A DNA stretch of 64,000 nucleotides from Coneutiohabitans sp964457925 (GTDB lineage: Bacteria; Zhuqueibacterota; Zhuqueibacteria; Zhuqueibacterales; Zhuqueibacteraceae). The stretch lies in contig CAYWGH010000006.1 in assembly GCA_964457925.1 (NCBI GenBank), positions 124,001 to 188,000 on the forward strand, read 5' to 3'. The position numbers and the translations under genes are program-made. Of the stretch, positions 19,390-28,183 are shown piece by piece. Positions within the stretch are counted from its first letter, which is position 1. Every line of letters starts with the position of its first letter. The notes under the pieces were generated by a model. That model did no database searches. It was not told where the DNA came from and saw nothing but the letters and a program-made list of their open reading frames with translations.

Positions 19390-20579
19390 ACGACGTTTTC
19401 CACCATCACCGCAGCCGCTTCGCCGCCCCCGATGCAAATTGCAGCCATGCCGTATTTCTTTTTGTATTCTTGCAGCGCATGAATCAAGGTGACGAGAATG
19501 CGGCAGCCGCTCGCGCCAATGGGATGGCCGAGCGCCACCGCGCCGCCGTGCACATTCAGTTTTTCCATGGGAATGGCGAGTTGCTGCTGCGCCGCGAGCG
19601 CCACCACGGCAAAGGCCTCGTTGATTTCGAAGAGATCGATCTTATCCAGCGGAAATGCCGATTTCTTGAGAATCTTGTCAATTGCGTCGATCGGCGCCGT
19701 CGTAAACCATTCGGGCTTCTTGGCAGCAGAGGCTTGGCTGATGAGTTTTGCCTGCGCTTTGACGCCCAGCTTGTCTGCCACCTCTTTCGCCATCACCACA
19801 ACCGCGGCAGCGCCGTCATTTATCTTGGAGGCGTTCGCAGCGGTGATGGTGCCTTCTTTGTCAAATGCCGGGCGCAACGCCGCCATTTTTTCAAAGTTGG
19901 CTTTCCTGGGTTCTTCATCCTCGGCAATCAAAACGGGATCGCCCTTTTTCTGCGGCAGGGGCACGCCCACGATTTCTTTTTGGAATAAGCCGTTTGCATG
20001 CGCCGCCTGTGCGCGTTTATAACTCATCACCGCAAATTCGTCTTGCATGCCGCGCGGAATGTTACATTCACGCGCGCACAATTCGGCGGCATTGCCCATG
20101 TGAAAGTTGTTATAAACGTCCCACAATCCGTCTTTGATCATGCTATCGATCAACTCGCCGTGCCCGAGGCGATAGCCGTCACGCGCCTTATGCAACAGAT
20201 AGGGCGCGTTGGACATGCTTTCCATGCCGCCGGCCACGACAATATCGGCGTCGCCGACCATGATGGCTTGCGCCGCGAGCATCACCGCTTTTAAACCGGA
20301 GCCGCAGACTTTGTTGATGGTCATGCACGTCACCTCGACCGGCAAGCCTGCTTTGATTGCCGCTTGCCGAGCCGGCGCTTGTCCCACACCGGCTGGCAGC
20401 ACGCAGCCCATGATGACTTCATCAACCTTCCCGGGATCAATTCCGGCGCGCCGCACAGCTTCTTTCACCACCAGCGCACCCAATTCTGTGGCAGACAACA
20501 ACGCCAACGCGCCTTGAAACGCGCCGATCGGCGTGCGGCATGCGCCGGTTATAATGACTTCACGAAATGGCGTTGGCAT
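19386..20579 (-). CDS. atoB: Acetyl-CoA acetyltransferase (thiolase)
   Basis: 397 residues from ATG 20579, preceded by AAAGGAG. The start is fixed by MPTPFREVIITGACRTPIG; the longer frame adds 34 unrelated residues. Active-site Cys is in TINKVCGSGLKAVMLA; the His is in VHGGAVALGHPIGASG and the second Cys in AICIGGGEAAAV. The enzyme condenses or cleaves acetoacetyl-CoA. Its context with hbd and acyl-CoA dehydrogenases suggests fatty-acid breakdown or acetoacetyl-CoA supply. The C-terminus overlaps the downstream Cys-rich gene by four bases. Confidence 0.95.
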   Translation of the reverse strand: MPTPFREVIITGACRTPIGAFQGALALLSATELGALVVKEAVRRAGIDPGKVDEVIMGCVLPAGVGQAPARQAAIKAGLPVEVTCMTINKVCGSGLKAVMLAAQAIMVGDADIVVAGGMESMSNAPYLLHKARDGYRLGHGELIDSMIKDGLWDVYNNFHMGNAAELCARECNIPRGMQDEFAVMSYKRAQAAHANGLFQKEIVGVPLPQKKGDPVLIAEDEEPRKANFEKMAALRPAFDKEGTITAANASKINDGAAAVVVMAKEVADKLGVKAQAKLISQASAAKKPEWFTTAPIDAIDKILKKSAFPLDKIDLFEINEAFAVVALAAQQQLAIPMEKLNVHGGAVALGHPIGASGCRILVTLIHALQEYKKKYGMAAICIGGGEAAAVMVENVV

Positions 20580-20687
20580 GAGGAATTCTCCTTTCCCAAA
20601 AACTGCGTAACCGCATTTTGCGCAATAATAACTTGTTGAGCTTCGAAAAAAAACAACCAACCAGGAACTAGAAACCAGCAACCAGCA

Positions 20688-21533
20688 TCAAGTATCAAAT
20701 ATCACCGGTTCAATCTTCCAATTCCCTTCTGCTTCTTTCAAATATCCCGCTTTGACCTGCGCCCCGTGCTCGAAAATCAGCAACCATTGTTCTTCAAAGG
20801 CTTGCTGCAAGACTCTTGGCTTAACCTGCATCGTCTGCGCCGGGAACACATCATATCCCATGACATAAACAGTTCTGAGGTGTGAGACCGTCGGCACCAA
20901 GTCTGCCAGGAAACAAATCGTGCGGCCCGCGGTTTTGATTTTGATGATGGCATGATCCTGCGTATGCCCGCCCGTGACAAAGCTTTCGACGCCGGACATG
21001 ACATCGCCGGTACCCTCCAAAAATTTCAAAACATCATGTTGATGCAATGGCACAAAGTTTTCTTGCAGATAACTCGCGCGGCTGCGCGGGTCGGGCTGCA
21101 GGCCGTACTCGTAGTTGCCGCGTTGGCAAAAATACTCGGCATGTTTGAAGGTTGGCTCCAACTCTCCTTGTGCATTGCGGCGTGTGCTCCAGCCGATATG
21201 ATCGAAATGCAGATGTGAGAGAATGACGTGGGTGATGTCCTCCGGTTTGAACCCGCGTTCTGCCAGTTCATCCAGCAGGGTGCGCTCACGCTCAATGGCG
21301 TAGATGTTGGCGAACTTCTGATCGAATTTATCGCCGATGCCGCAATCGATGAGAATTCTCTCTCGGCCGCGCACGACCAGCAATGAATTCAATCCCAGCA
21401 GAATGCGGTTCCTTTCATCCGGCGGATCGTGGCGCTCCCACAGCACGCGCGGCACCACGCCGAACATCGCGCCGCCGTCGAGGCGAAACGTGCCGTCGGA
21501 GAGCAGGAAGATGTCAACGTCGCCGAATTTCAT
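20688..21533 (-). CDS. MBL-fold metallo-hydrolase
   Basis: 281 residues. The metallo-beta-lactamase metal motif is HVILSHLHFDHIGW (HxHxDH), with further ligands at FVTGGHTQDHAII and a C-terminal His in IFEHGAQVKAGYL. The fold is that of the quorum-quenching lactonase/AttM-like branch (DCGIGDKF and PTFKHAEYF features), but MBL enzymes have broad specificity, so the substrate cannot be named. It lies between thiolase and an acyl-CoA dehydrogenase on the same strand, where a thioesterase or lactonase would be plausible; that is inference. Confidence 0.85.
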   Translation of the reverse strand: MKFGDVDIFLLSDGTFRLDGGAMFGVVPRVLWERHDPPDERNRILLGLNSLLVVRGRERILIDCGIGDKFDQKFANIYAIERERTLLDELAERGFKPEDITHVILSHLHFDHIGWSTRRNAQGELEPTFKHAEYFCQRGNYEYGLQPDPRSRASYLQENFVPLHQHDVLKFLEGTGDVMSGVESFVTGGHTQDHAIIKIKTAGRTICFLADLVPTVSHLRTVYVMGYDVFPAQTMQVKPRVLQQAFEEQWLLIFEHGAQVKAGYLKEAEGNWKIEPVIFDT

Positions 21534-21583
21534 ACAATTTCATGAACTCTTTTCAAAGCGCTACCACTAATCCAGAATCCAGT

Positions 21584-22729
21584 TTACAATCCCTTCAACA
21601 CTTCCCGCGAAATGATCATGCGCTGCACCTCACTGGTGCCTTCGCCGATCTCCATCAATTTGGCGTCGCGCCAGTAACGCTCAACGGGATAGTCCATGAG
21701 ATAGCCGTAGCCGCCGAAAATTTGAATCGCTTTGCTGCAGGCGCGCATCGCCATTTCGCTGGCAAAGAGCTTGGCCATGGCCGCCTCTTTCACGAAAGGC
21801 TTCCTGGCATCGCGCAGTTGCGCGGCATGATGCACCATCAAACGGGCGGCATGAATTTCCGTGGCCATGTCCGCCACGAACCAGCGAATGGCCTGAAAAT
21901 CTCCAATCGGTTTGCCAAAGGCTTTTCGTTCCATCGCGTACGCGGAGCCTTTGTCCAGCGCCGCTTGCGCCAAACCCACGGCCATCGCGCCAATGCCGAT
22001 ACGGCCGTTGTCGAGAATTTGCATGGCGTACTTAAAACCTTCATTCTCCTCGCCGAGCAAGTTGGCTGCAGGCACCTTGCACTTGTCGAACGAAATCTGC
22101 CTTGTATCGCTCGCGCGCAGGCCGAGCTTGTTTTCTTTTTTGCCGATGATCACGCCGGGAAACTCACGCTCCACGATGAAGGCGCTGATGCCGCGCGTCT
22201 TGGAGACTTCGGTATTCGTTCTGGCAAAAACCACGAAGGTACCGGCATACCCGCCGTTCGTGACATACATTTTGCTGCCGTTCAAAATGTAATGATCGCC
22301 CTGGCGCGTTGCGGCGGTGGAGAGTGCGGCGGCATCAGAGCCGCTGTGCGGCTCGGTCAAACAAAATGATCCCACCTTGCTGCCGCTCAACAAATCCGGC
22401 AGGTATTTTTGTTTCTGCGCTTCATTGCCGAACATCGAGATTGGCGTCGCACAGAGCGAGCAATGCGCCGCGACGGAGAGCGCGGTGGCGCCGCAAACCC
22501 GCGCGAGCTCTTCGATCATCAACACGAATGAAACCGTATCGAGATCGCCGCCGCCGTATTTTGAGGAAAAGGGGATGCCGAGAAAACCCAGTTCTCCCAT
22601 CTTGCGCAAATTCTCCAGGGGAAATTCCATGGTTTGGTCAATTTCCGCGGCCTTGGGCTCGATTTCATTCCTGGCAAATTCGCGCACCGTGTCGCGAATC
22701 ATGAGCTGCTCGTCGGTAAAATTCAGCAT
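21584..22729 (-). CDS. Acyl-CoA dehydrogenase
   Basis: 381 residues from ATG 22729 (GGGAG six bases upstream; MLNFTDEQLMIRDTVREFAR). FCLTEPHSGSDAAALSTAA and MYVTNGGYAGTFVVFA form the flavin domain; QIFGGYGYLMDYPVERYWRD and EIGEGTSEVQRMI end the protein. The glutamate of the GEGTSE motif is present at the short/medium-chain catalytic position; isovaleryl-CoA dehydrogenases carry a non-acidic residue there. This is therefore more likely a straight-chain enzyme than a leucine-pathway one. Next upstream come a broken small gene and an enoyl-CoA hydratase. Confidence 0.92.
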   Translation of the reverse strand: MLNFTDEQLMIRDTVREFARNEIEPKAAEIDQTMEFPLENLRKMGELGFLGIPFSSKYGGGDLDTVSFVLMIEELARVCGATALSVAAHCSLCATPISMFGNEAQKQKYLPDLLSGSKVGSFCLTEPHSGSDAAALSTAATRQGDHYILNGSKMYVTNGGYAGTFVVFARTNTEVSKTRGISAFIVEREFPGVIIGKKENKLGLRASDTRQISFDKCKVPAANLLGEENEGFKYAMQILDNGRIGIGAMAVGLAQAALDKGSAYAMERKAFGKPIGDFQAIRWFVADMATEIHAARLMVHHAAQLRDARKPFVKEAAMAKLFASEMAMRACSKAIQIFGGYGYLMDYPVERYWRDAKLMEIGEGTSEVQRMIISREVLKGL

Positions 22730-22793
22730 GTCGTTCTCCCACACTAGGTATTTAGAGAAATCCGGTAATCGAACAACAACAACGCAGGGACAT

Positions 22794-23140
22794 TCAAACT
22801 CTGTTCAAAAAATTTTCCAAAACGAAAATTTTGCGCAAGCGAAACTGCAGCGGACTTTCCACCAGGGCGATGGCTTTCCAAGCCCGAGACAAACCAGGGG
22901 GGCTTTGCGGACGGGAATCTCCAGAATCCAGTGCGGCGTTGCGATTTTCAACTCGTCACACAAGTAGTGCGCGGTCGCCGCCAGCAAGGCATCGAACTTC
23001 TCGTTGTCCGGCTCAAACGATTGCGCGACAACAGAATCATTTCTGTAATGGCGAAAATCATCGACCAAATCCCTCAAGGCAAAGACCCCGTTCGAGGGAT
23101 CGGCTTCGATGCGTTGTCTGGTTTCGCGCAGCGTCGTCAT
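22794..23140 (-). pseudogene. Small conserved hypothetical gene with two 3' frameshifts
   Basis: The open frame starting at 23140 encodes about 90 plausible residues (FDALLAATAHYLCDELKIA, ILEIPVRKAP) and then unrelated sequence to 22805. The neighbouring frames hold the missing end: dropping one C from the C6 run near 22895 gives KAPWFVSGLES, and a second indel gives IALVESPLQFRLRKIFVLEN and a stop at 22794. That ending is familiar from a widespread small hypothetical family often found near nucleotidyltransferase genes. It sits 15 bases after the enoyl-CoA hydratase stop. Function unknown. Confidence 0.65.
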
Positions 23141-23155
23141 GATTCGAAAAAAAAT

Positions 23156-23944
23156 TCATTCACTTCTAAAAACCGGCTGTCGCTTTTCGCCAAAGGCCGC
23201 CAGCGCTTCACGCCGGTCGTTCGTCGGAATGATGCGGCGATAGCATTCCAGTTCATAGGCCAGCCCCTCGGTCAACGATAAATCCAAGCCGCGCCGCAGG
23301 GCATCCTTGGCGGCTTGCACAGCGAGCGGACCGTTGGCCGCAATCATCTCGGCAAGCTGTATTGCCGTATTCATCAACTCGTTGTCCGGCACAACGCGAT
23401 TTGCAACGCCATGCGCCAGACATTCCTGTGCATTGAATGACCGTGCAGTGGCAATCCATTCCAGCGCGCGCGCATAGCCGATCAGGCGCATCAGCCGTTG
23501 CGTGCCGCCGGCGCCGGGTATGATTGCCAGCGCGGTTTCGCGCAACCCCATGATGGCCTCTTCACTGAGCACGCGCATATCTGCGGCGAGCGCGAGTTCC
23601 ATGCCGCCGCCCAGCGCCGAACCGTGCACTGCCGCAATCGTGGGCACGTTGATTTCGGCAACGGCCTGCACCGCGGCGCGAATCCCCAGCACCACACTCT
23701 CCACCTGGCTCTCCGGAATTTCCTTGCGCTCTTTGAGATCGGCGCCGGCGCAAAAATGCTTGCCCGCTCCGCGCACAATCAAAACACGGAGTTTTTTGTC
23801 AAGAACATCTTGATTCGCACGCTGCGCCGCCCATGAAATCTCGCTCACAAGTTGGCGGCCCAGCGCATTCACTGGCGGGCGATCAATCGTGAGACATCCA
23901 ACATGATTCTTGACTTCGTATTTGACAAATTCAAGTTCAGCCAC
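23156..23944 (-). CDS. Enoyl-CoA hydratase/isomerase family protein
   Basis: 262 residues. GTG start with AAGG upstream. Crotonase signature: HFCAGADLKERKEIPE (first oxyanion residue), VHGSALGGGMELALAADMRV (second oxyanion Gly) and the acid/base region GLRETALAIIPGAGGTQRL. It adds water to 2-enoyl-CoA; a methylglutaconyl-CoA hydratase role is possible because AtuA and a carboxylase beta subunit lie upstream. The final strand (PVFRSE) is typical of the family. With the two acyl-CoA dehydrogenases, hbd and thiolase it completes a beta-oxidation set. Confidence 0.9.
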   Translation of the reverse strand: MAELEFVKYEVKNHVGCLTIDRPPVNALGRQLVSEISWAAQRANQDVLDKKLRVLIVRGAGKHFCAGADLKERKEIPESQVESVVLGIRAAVQAVAEINVPTIAAVHGSALGGGMELALAADMRVLSEEAIMGLRETALAIIPGAGGTQRLMRLIGYARALEWIATARSFNAQECLAHGVANRVVPDNELMNTAIQLAEMIAANGPLAVQAAKDALRRGLDLSLTEGLAYELECYRRIIPTNDRREALAAFGEKRQPVFRSE

Positions 23945-24139
23945 AGTGTACCTTTTTGTAGCGTGGAGTTTGAGTTGCCCCTTCCTGAGAAGCCTAGCTT
24001 CTGATGAGTCTTGACATTCAAGTTCGGCAGTGCTCAGTCACGGCTTGGGCCGGGCTTGACCACAGTCAATGCCACGGCCAGGCCGTGGCCGAACAAACCG
24101 GGGTTACCGATTTTGATTATCAAAATTCATGAAAAGCTG

Positions 24140-24472
24140 CTACAAAACGAGTTCATCCGGCGCTTCAATTTCCATCTGCAACAAACCCAGGCCATGGGTC
24201 TTGCCTTGGGCGTCGCTCTTCAGGCTTTCCGAACCGCCGCCGCCGAGCGAATCATGCAAAATAAAATTCAGCGCCAGGATGCCGTCAACTTCGTAGCGTT
24301 CGACCTCGCCCCGGCAGATCTCGCGAAAATGATTTTTTACCCTGGCCGGTGTAAGCGTCTTCTTGAGCAGCTCATAGCCGGCGCGATTATACGCGACGAT
24401 GCCGACATTGCTGGCATCGCCTTTGTCACCGCTGCGGGCATAAGCAATTTGGGAGAGCCGTATTCGTTTCAT
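24140..24472 (-). CDS. AtuA C-terminal-domain protein (stand-alone)
   Basis: 110 residues starting MKRIRLSQIAYARSGDKGDA, with HFREICRGEVERYEV and ALNFILHDSLGGGGSESLK. This is the small domain that forms the C-terminus of many AtuA-like (DUF1446) proteins of acyclic terpene and leucine/isovalerate catabolism. Here it is a separate gene, while the main body is at 26117-27484, and a GlmU-like gene lies between them. The two presumably act together; the biochemical reaction of AtuA is not known to me. Confidence 0.85.
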   Translation of the reverse strand: MKRIRLSQIAYARSGDKGDASNVGIVAYNRAGYELLKKTLTPARVKNHFREICRGEVERYEVDGILALNFILHDSLGGGGSESLKSDAQGKTHGLGLLQMEIEAPDELVL

Positions 24473-24537
24473 ATCCGTGAATCCATCCAGTTTCGAGTGG
24501 CCGCTCAGTCGTCAGCTCGAGCGTCACGCCTTCCGCT

Positions 24538-26049
24538 TCATTTCTTTTCCAGCGAATGCAACGAATCCAACCCCTCCGGCAACGGCAACACCCAGCGCAC
24601 CGGTTGCACGGTTCCATCTTTGCGCACGAGGCGTTCGACATATTTATACTTCAAGACGGAACGCTCAACCCAAACGTCGTCATCGATGATCGTGCCAAAA
24701 ATATAACTGGTGCCCTTGATGAGCACGTTGTTGCCGATGCGGGTGGGATACTCATCCGAGCCGGTCATGTTGACGCCGGATTCGATCTGGCAATTTTCGC
24801 CGATGATCAAATTACCTTTGATGATGTTGCCTTGAAAAATGGAAGAGTTCCGGCCGATAATCAGCTTCTGATGCGCATACGAGCTGAGAAAGACATTCTC
24901 ATGAATCACGACGTTCTCGCCCAGCTCGATATTGCCCTCAAGTGTGGCGCGGCTTTTGATCACCACGCCCTTGTTCAGGCTGACATGCGGGCCAATATGC
25001 ACGCCTTTGCCGATCACAATGTCCAGCGGCGCGCGCGCGATGTCCATGCCGATGATCTGGTCGATTACTTCATCGGCAATGAAAAAGTCGTCCTTGTCAT
25101 CGATAGTGATAATGTCCTTCAGGCGATCATAAGCCTTGTCGCGCGCGATTTTCTCCATTTCCTTTAACACGCTTTTGTTGTTAAAGCCCATAACCGTAGA
25201 GTAATCGCTGGCGCGTGAGGCTTTGACGGAAAGGCCGTGTTGATTGAAAATCGCAATTAAATCGGTAATGTAAAGCTCGCCCTGGGCGTTGTTGGTTTGC
25301 AGGGTTTCGATGTATTTTGCCAACAGGGAAAATTTAAAAGCATAGACGCCGGTATTGAACTCAGGAATGTTGAGCAATTGCTCGCGTGAGAACTCGTATA
25401 CGCGGTTGTTGTAAGTGATACGATGCGGCTGATCGGGCTTAAGCGCGAGAATGTCGCGATGTTCCATAATCGCGATGACTTTATCATAATCGCCGCCCGC
25501 GGATTTGCCCTGTGCGTCTTTTTGCGGAACACGAATGATGCGGCCGTAATAGTTTTCCTCGGGCTTGCCCTGATAATCTGCGGTCAACACCATCATATCA
25601 CAAACATTGCGCTCGAAATCATGGCGCAAGTCGCGAATCGCGCGGCTGTTCAGCAATCCCATGTCGCCGGGAAAAACGTAGACCGCGCCGTTGAAATGCT
25701 CCGTGATCAAACCCTGCAAGCCCACGCGCACGGCATCGCCCGTGCCGCGCTGCTCCGATTGCAATACAAACACCCGATGCGGCGCTGCGCCCAGCGCTTG
25801 CGCAACATCCAGCGCCTTGATGCCGACCACGATGATTTGATTTGCCGTTTCCAGGCCTTCGCGCGCCGCGTTGGCAACACGTGTGACTGTGGGCACCCCC
25901 CAAATCATGTGCAGCATCTTGGATTTTTCCGATTTAATTCGCTTGCCATGACCGGCGGCCAAAATCATGGCAACGTTCAGGCCTTGTGCATCAATCGGAG
26001 ATGAGAATTCCTGTAATTTCGCGTGCAATTCCCAGTCCTGGTCCTTCAT
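24538..26049 (-). CDS. GlmU-like sugar-phosphate nucleotidyltransferase with left-handed beta-helix
   Basis: 503 residues. The N-terminal nucleotidyltransferase domain has VAMILAAGHGKRIKSEKSKM (the G-x-G-T-R-M...K loop with altered residues), QSEQRGTGDAVRVGL and FPGDMGLLNSRAI, all GlmU-like. After residue 330 hexapeptide repeats form a left-handed beta-helix. The GlmU acetyltransferase signature (GTITCNYDG) is absent, so acetyl transfer is doubtful and the product may be another UDP- or NDP-sugar. It is inserted between the two AtuA pieces, 66 bases after the AtuA stop on its upstream side, which is unexpected for an envelope-precursor enzyme. Confidence 0.8.
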   Translation of the reverse strand: MKDQDWELHAKLQEFSSPIDAQGLNVAMILAAGHGKRIKSEKSKMLHMIWGVPTVTRVANAAREGLETANQIIVVGIKALDVAQALGAAPHRVFVLQSEQRGTGDAVRVGLQGLITEHFNGAVYVFPGDMGLLNSRAIRDLRHDFERNVCDMMVLTADYQGKPEENYYGRIIRVPQKDAQGKSAGGDYDKVIAIMEHRDILALKPDQPHRITYNNRVYEFSREQLLNIPEFNTGVYAFKFSLLAKYIETLQTNNAQGELYITDLIAIFNQHGLSVKASRASDYSTVMGFNNKSVLKEMEKIARDKAYDRLKDIITIDDKDDFFIADEVIDQIIGMDIARAPLDIVIGKGVHIGPHVSLNKGVVIKSRATLEGNIELGENVVIHENVFLSSYAHQKLIIGRNSSIFQGNIIKGNLIIGENCQIESGVNMTGSDEYPTRIGNNVLIKGTSYIFGTIIDDDVWVERSVLKYKYVERLVRKDGTVQPVRWVLPLPEGLDSLHSLEKK

Positions 26050-26116
26050 AGTTAAGCCTTCCTCAAGTTGTGTGTTCTTTGGTTGTCATCAGGCAATATC
26101 AGGAATTAAAATATTT

Positions 26117-27484
26117 TCAAAATGCCATAACCTCCACTTGCGGTCGAATTTTATCTTTGCCAACTAACGCCGGCCAATAACTGATAATATCCGTCGCTTT
26201 CGGCCGGCCGCCGGCGAAGCCGGTCACGCCCGGCGGGCCGCTGGTGACAAGTGGAACGATTTCCATACCGAAGCGATCAACCTTGGCTTTGTCATGACTC
26301 TTGACGCCCATGCGCAACACGATTTCCGGCGGATCAACCGGCGCGACAATGCCGGCGTGACAAACGCCGCTGCCTAAAAATTCCACCAAGCGTTCGTCTT
26401 CGGTGAACGTGCAATCATCAAGCGCTAGGCGTTGCCAAATCATCTCGGCACAAAGCCGGGCTTTGGCCAGCGCTTCCGGGCCGGAGATCACGAGCTGGCC
26501 CACGGCTTTATAGCCGTTGTGATAACTGAAACTCACTTTCAAACTGGCCGTTGGCGCGCTGCCTTTGATGCCGTGCACGCGCACGCGATCGGCGCCGGCT
26601 TGTTCGAGTTTGATCGTGGTGAAATCTGCCACCACATCCGGCGTGAGATAACGCCGCGGATCGCCCATTTCATAAACCAATTGAGACGCAACTGTTTCAA
26701 TACTCACTTTGCCGCCGGTTTGGGCATGCTTGGTGATGAAAAATTCTCCGGAAGCATGCGCTTCAATGACGGGATAGCCGATACGGGCATAGTCTGCAAC
26801 CTCGCGCCAATTGCTGTAATTCGCGCCGGTGCATTGCGCGCCGCATTCCACAATGTGCCCGGCAACCGTGCCCGCCGCAAGTTTGTCATAGTCGTCCGGC
26901 TGCCAGCCGAATTCATAAATCATCGGGCCGAGCACGAGTGAGGGATCCGTGACGCGGCCGCAAATGACGATGTGCGCGCCTCGCGCCAGGGCCTCGGCAA
27001 TGGGAAACGCGCCAAGATAAGCATTGGCGGAGGAAATTTTGCCCTTAATTCCATCGAGCGAACGGCCATCGTCGAGATTTCTAAAAACTTCTCCGGCAGC
27101 CTGCAACTCATCGAGCCGTCCAAGGATATCATCACCCGTAACGGTGGCGACCTTGATATTGCTCAGCCCGAGCTTCTTGATCACCTGTCCGGTTGCGCGC
27201 GCGCACGCCGCCGAATTCACGCCACCGGCGCTCGCAATGATCTTGATGCCTTTCTCATGGCATTCCGACAGAATGCGCTCGAGCATTTGAATGAAGTCCG
27301 TGGCATAACCCGCGTCGGGATTGCGGCTCTTGAGCTTCTGCATGATGCTCATCGTCACCTCGGCGAGGTAATCCAGGGTGAGATAATGCAGCGGGCCTTC
27401 ACGCACCAGGCGCACCGGCCCGAGAATCGAATCGCCCCAAAAGCCCTGGCCGTTGGCGATGAGAAGTGGAGAGCGTGGGTTCAT
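26117..27484 (-). CDS. Acyclic terpene utilisation AtuA family protein (DUF1446), main domain
   Basis: 455 residues. Recognisable DUF1446 features: GQGFWGDSILGPVRLVREGP near the N-terminus, IKIIASAGGVNSAACARAT, HIVICGRVTDPSLVLGPMIY and GHIVECGAQCTGANYSNW. Members occur in operons with acyl-CoA carboxylases, enoyl-CoA hydratases and acyl-CoA dehydrogenases (atu and liu clusters), as here. The usual C-terminal small domain is missing from this chain and is encoded at 24140-24472. Its ATG overlaps the stop of the MNT/HEPN relic upstream (ATGA), so that relic may now serve as leader sequence. Confidence 0.88.
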   Translation of the reverse strand: MNPRSPLLIANGQGFWGDSILGPVRLVREGPLHYLTLDYLAEVTMSIMQKLKSRNPDAGYATDFIQMLERILSECHEKGIKIIASAGGVNSAACARATGQVIKKLGLSNIKVATVTGDDILGRLDELQAAGEVFRNLDDGRSLDGIKGKISSANAYLGAFPIAEALARGAHIVICGRVTDPSLVLGPMIYEFGWQPDDYDKLAAGTVAGHIVECGAQCTGANYSNWREVADYARIGYPVIEAHASGEFFITKHAQTGGKVSIETVASQLVYEMGDPRRYLTPDVVADFTTIKLEQAGADRVRVHGIKGSAPTASLKVSFSYHNGYKAVGQLVISGPEALAKARLCAEMIWQRLALDDCTFTEDERLVEFLGSGVCHAGIVAPVDPPEIVLRMGVKSHDKAKVDRFGMEIVPLVTSGPPGVTGFAGGRPKATDIISYWPALVGKDKIRPQVEVMAF

Positions 27485-28074
27485 GCGTTCGTTTCAGATT
27501 GATCGGGAAGCAACTTTTTGCGGGTGAAAGCGAAAATCTCGCGCGCTGGTTCGACGGCAATTTTGGCTTCTGCGAGCGGATACCGCGCTGGCCCGAGAAC
27601 AGGGTATTTTGAGTCGATGTAGCAACGGTTCAAATTCTCTGAAGCCTCCTGAAATTCCTCAAATTCTTTGTCGATAGCGATGCAAGCTTCAGGCAACTCG
27701 ACGAGATCATGTATTTTACGCAGTTTATTCTCTTTGGCATAGAACAAGCGCCCCCTTTCAAGTATTTCACTGATAAATAGATTGCCTCGTTGCAAGCCAT
27801 TAGTAATTTCTTGCGGAGTATAGACGGGCAAATCCATTGGGTAACATAAACCGCGAAGCGATCTTCGAATTTGCATCGCCCGCATGTCCGGCCCGGCGAT
27901 GCTCGAGTGCATGATGATCAAAAGATCAAGATCACTATCACGCTTCGGTTGTCCCCAAGCATAAGAACCGAACAAAATGATCTTATGCGGATGATACTCA
28001 CGCACGATCCGCGCGGTGATCTCCTAAAGCAGCGCCTCGGTGACGCCGAAAATGTCTTGCTCATCGGCGGACAT
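27481..28074 (-). pseudogene. Broken MNT-HEPN nucleotidyltransferase locus (in-frame TAG, domain fusion)
   Basis: From ATG 28074 the frame reads MSADEQDIFGVTEALL, TAG (28024-28026), then EITARIVREYHPHKIILFGS. The minimal-nucleotidyltransferase motif GSYAWGQPKRDSDLDLLI is intact. At about residue 110 from the later GTG (28005) the sequence changes to the second half of a HEPN domain (KLRKIHDLVELPEACIAID, CYIDSKYPVLGPARYPLAEA); its first half is missing. Normally MNT and HEPN are separate adjacent genes of an antitoxin-toxin pair. A deletion has fused them and a nonsense codon (CAG to TAG by one change) cuts the N-terminus. Translation from GTG 28005 is possible but would lose the first helix. 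Confidence 0.75.
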
Positions 28075-28113
28075 GGAGCCACACTCATGAGTTGGATGGC
28101 CGGCAAGAGCCGG

Positions 28114-28161
28114 GCTTGCGCCAAAAAATTATCAAAAAATGGGGACGCATTTTGCGCAAGC
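28114..28161. repeat. Inverted repeat near the first MITE copy
   Basis: Arms 28114-28126 (GCTTGCGCCAAAA) and 28150-28161 (TTTTGCGCAAGC) pair with one bulge. It lies between the MNT/HEPN relic and the MITE; purpose unknown. Confidence 0.4.
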
Positions 28162-28183
28162 CTGGCTTTACCTCCCGCTGTTT

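Noticed and set aside
24024..24086. GC-rich palindrome near CACGGCCAGGCCGTG
   Set aside because: Short and without T-run; could be chance in GC-rich DNA, not called a terminator.
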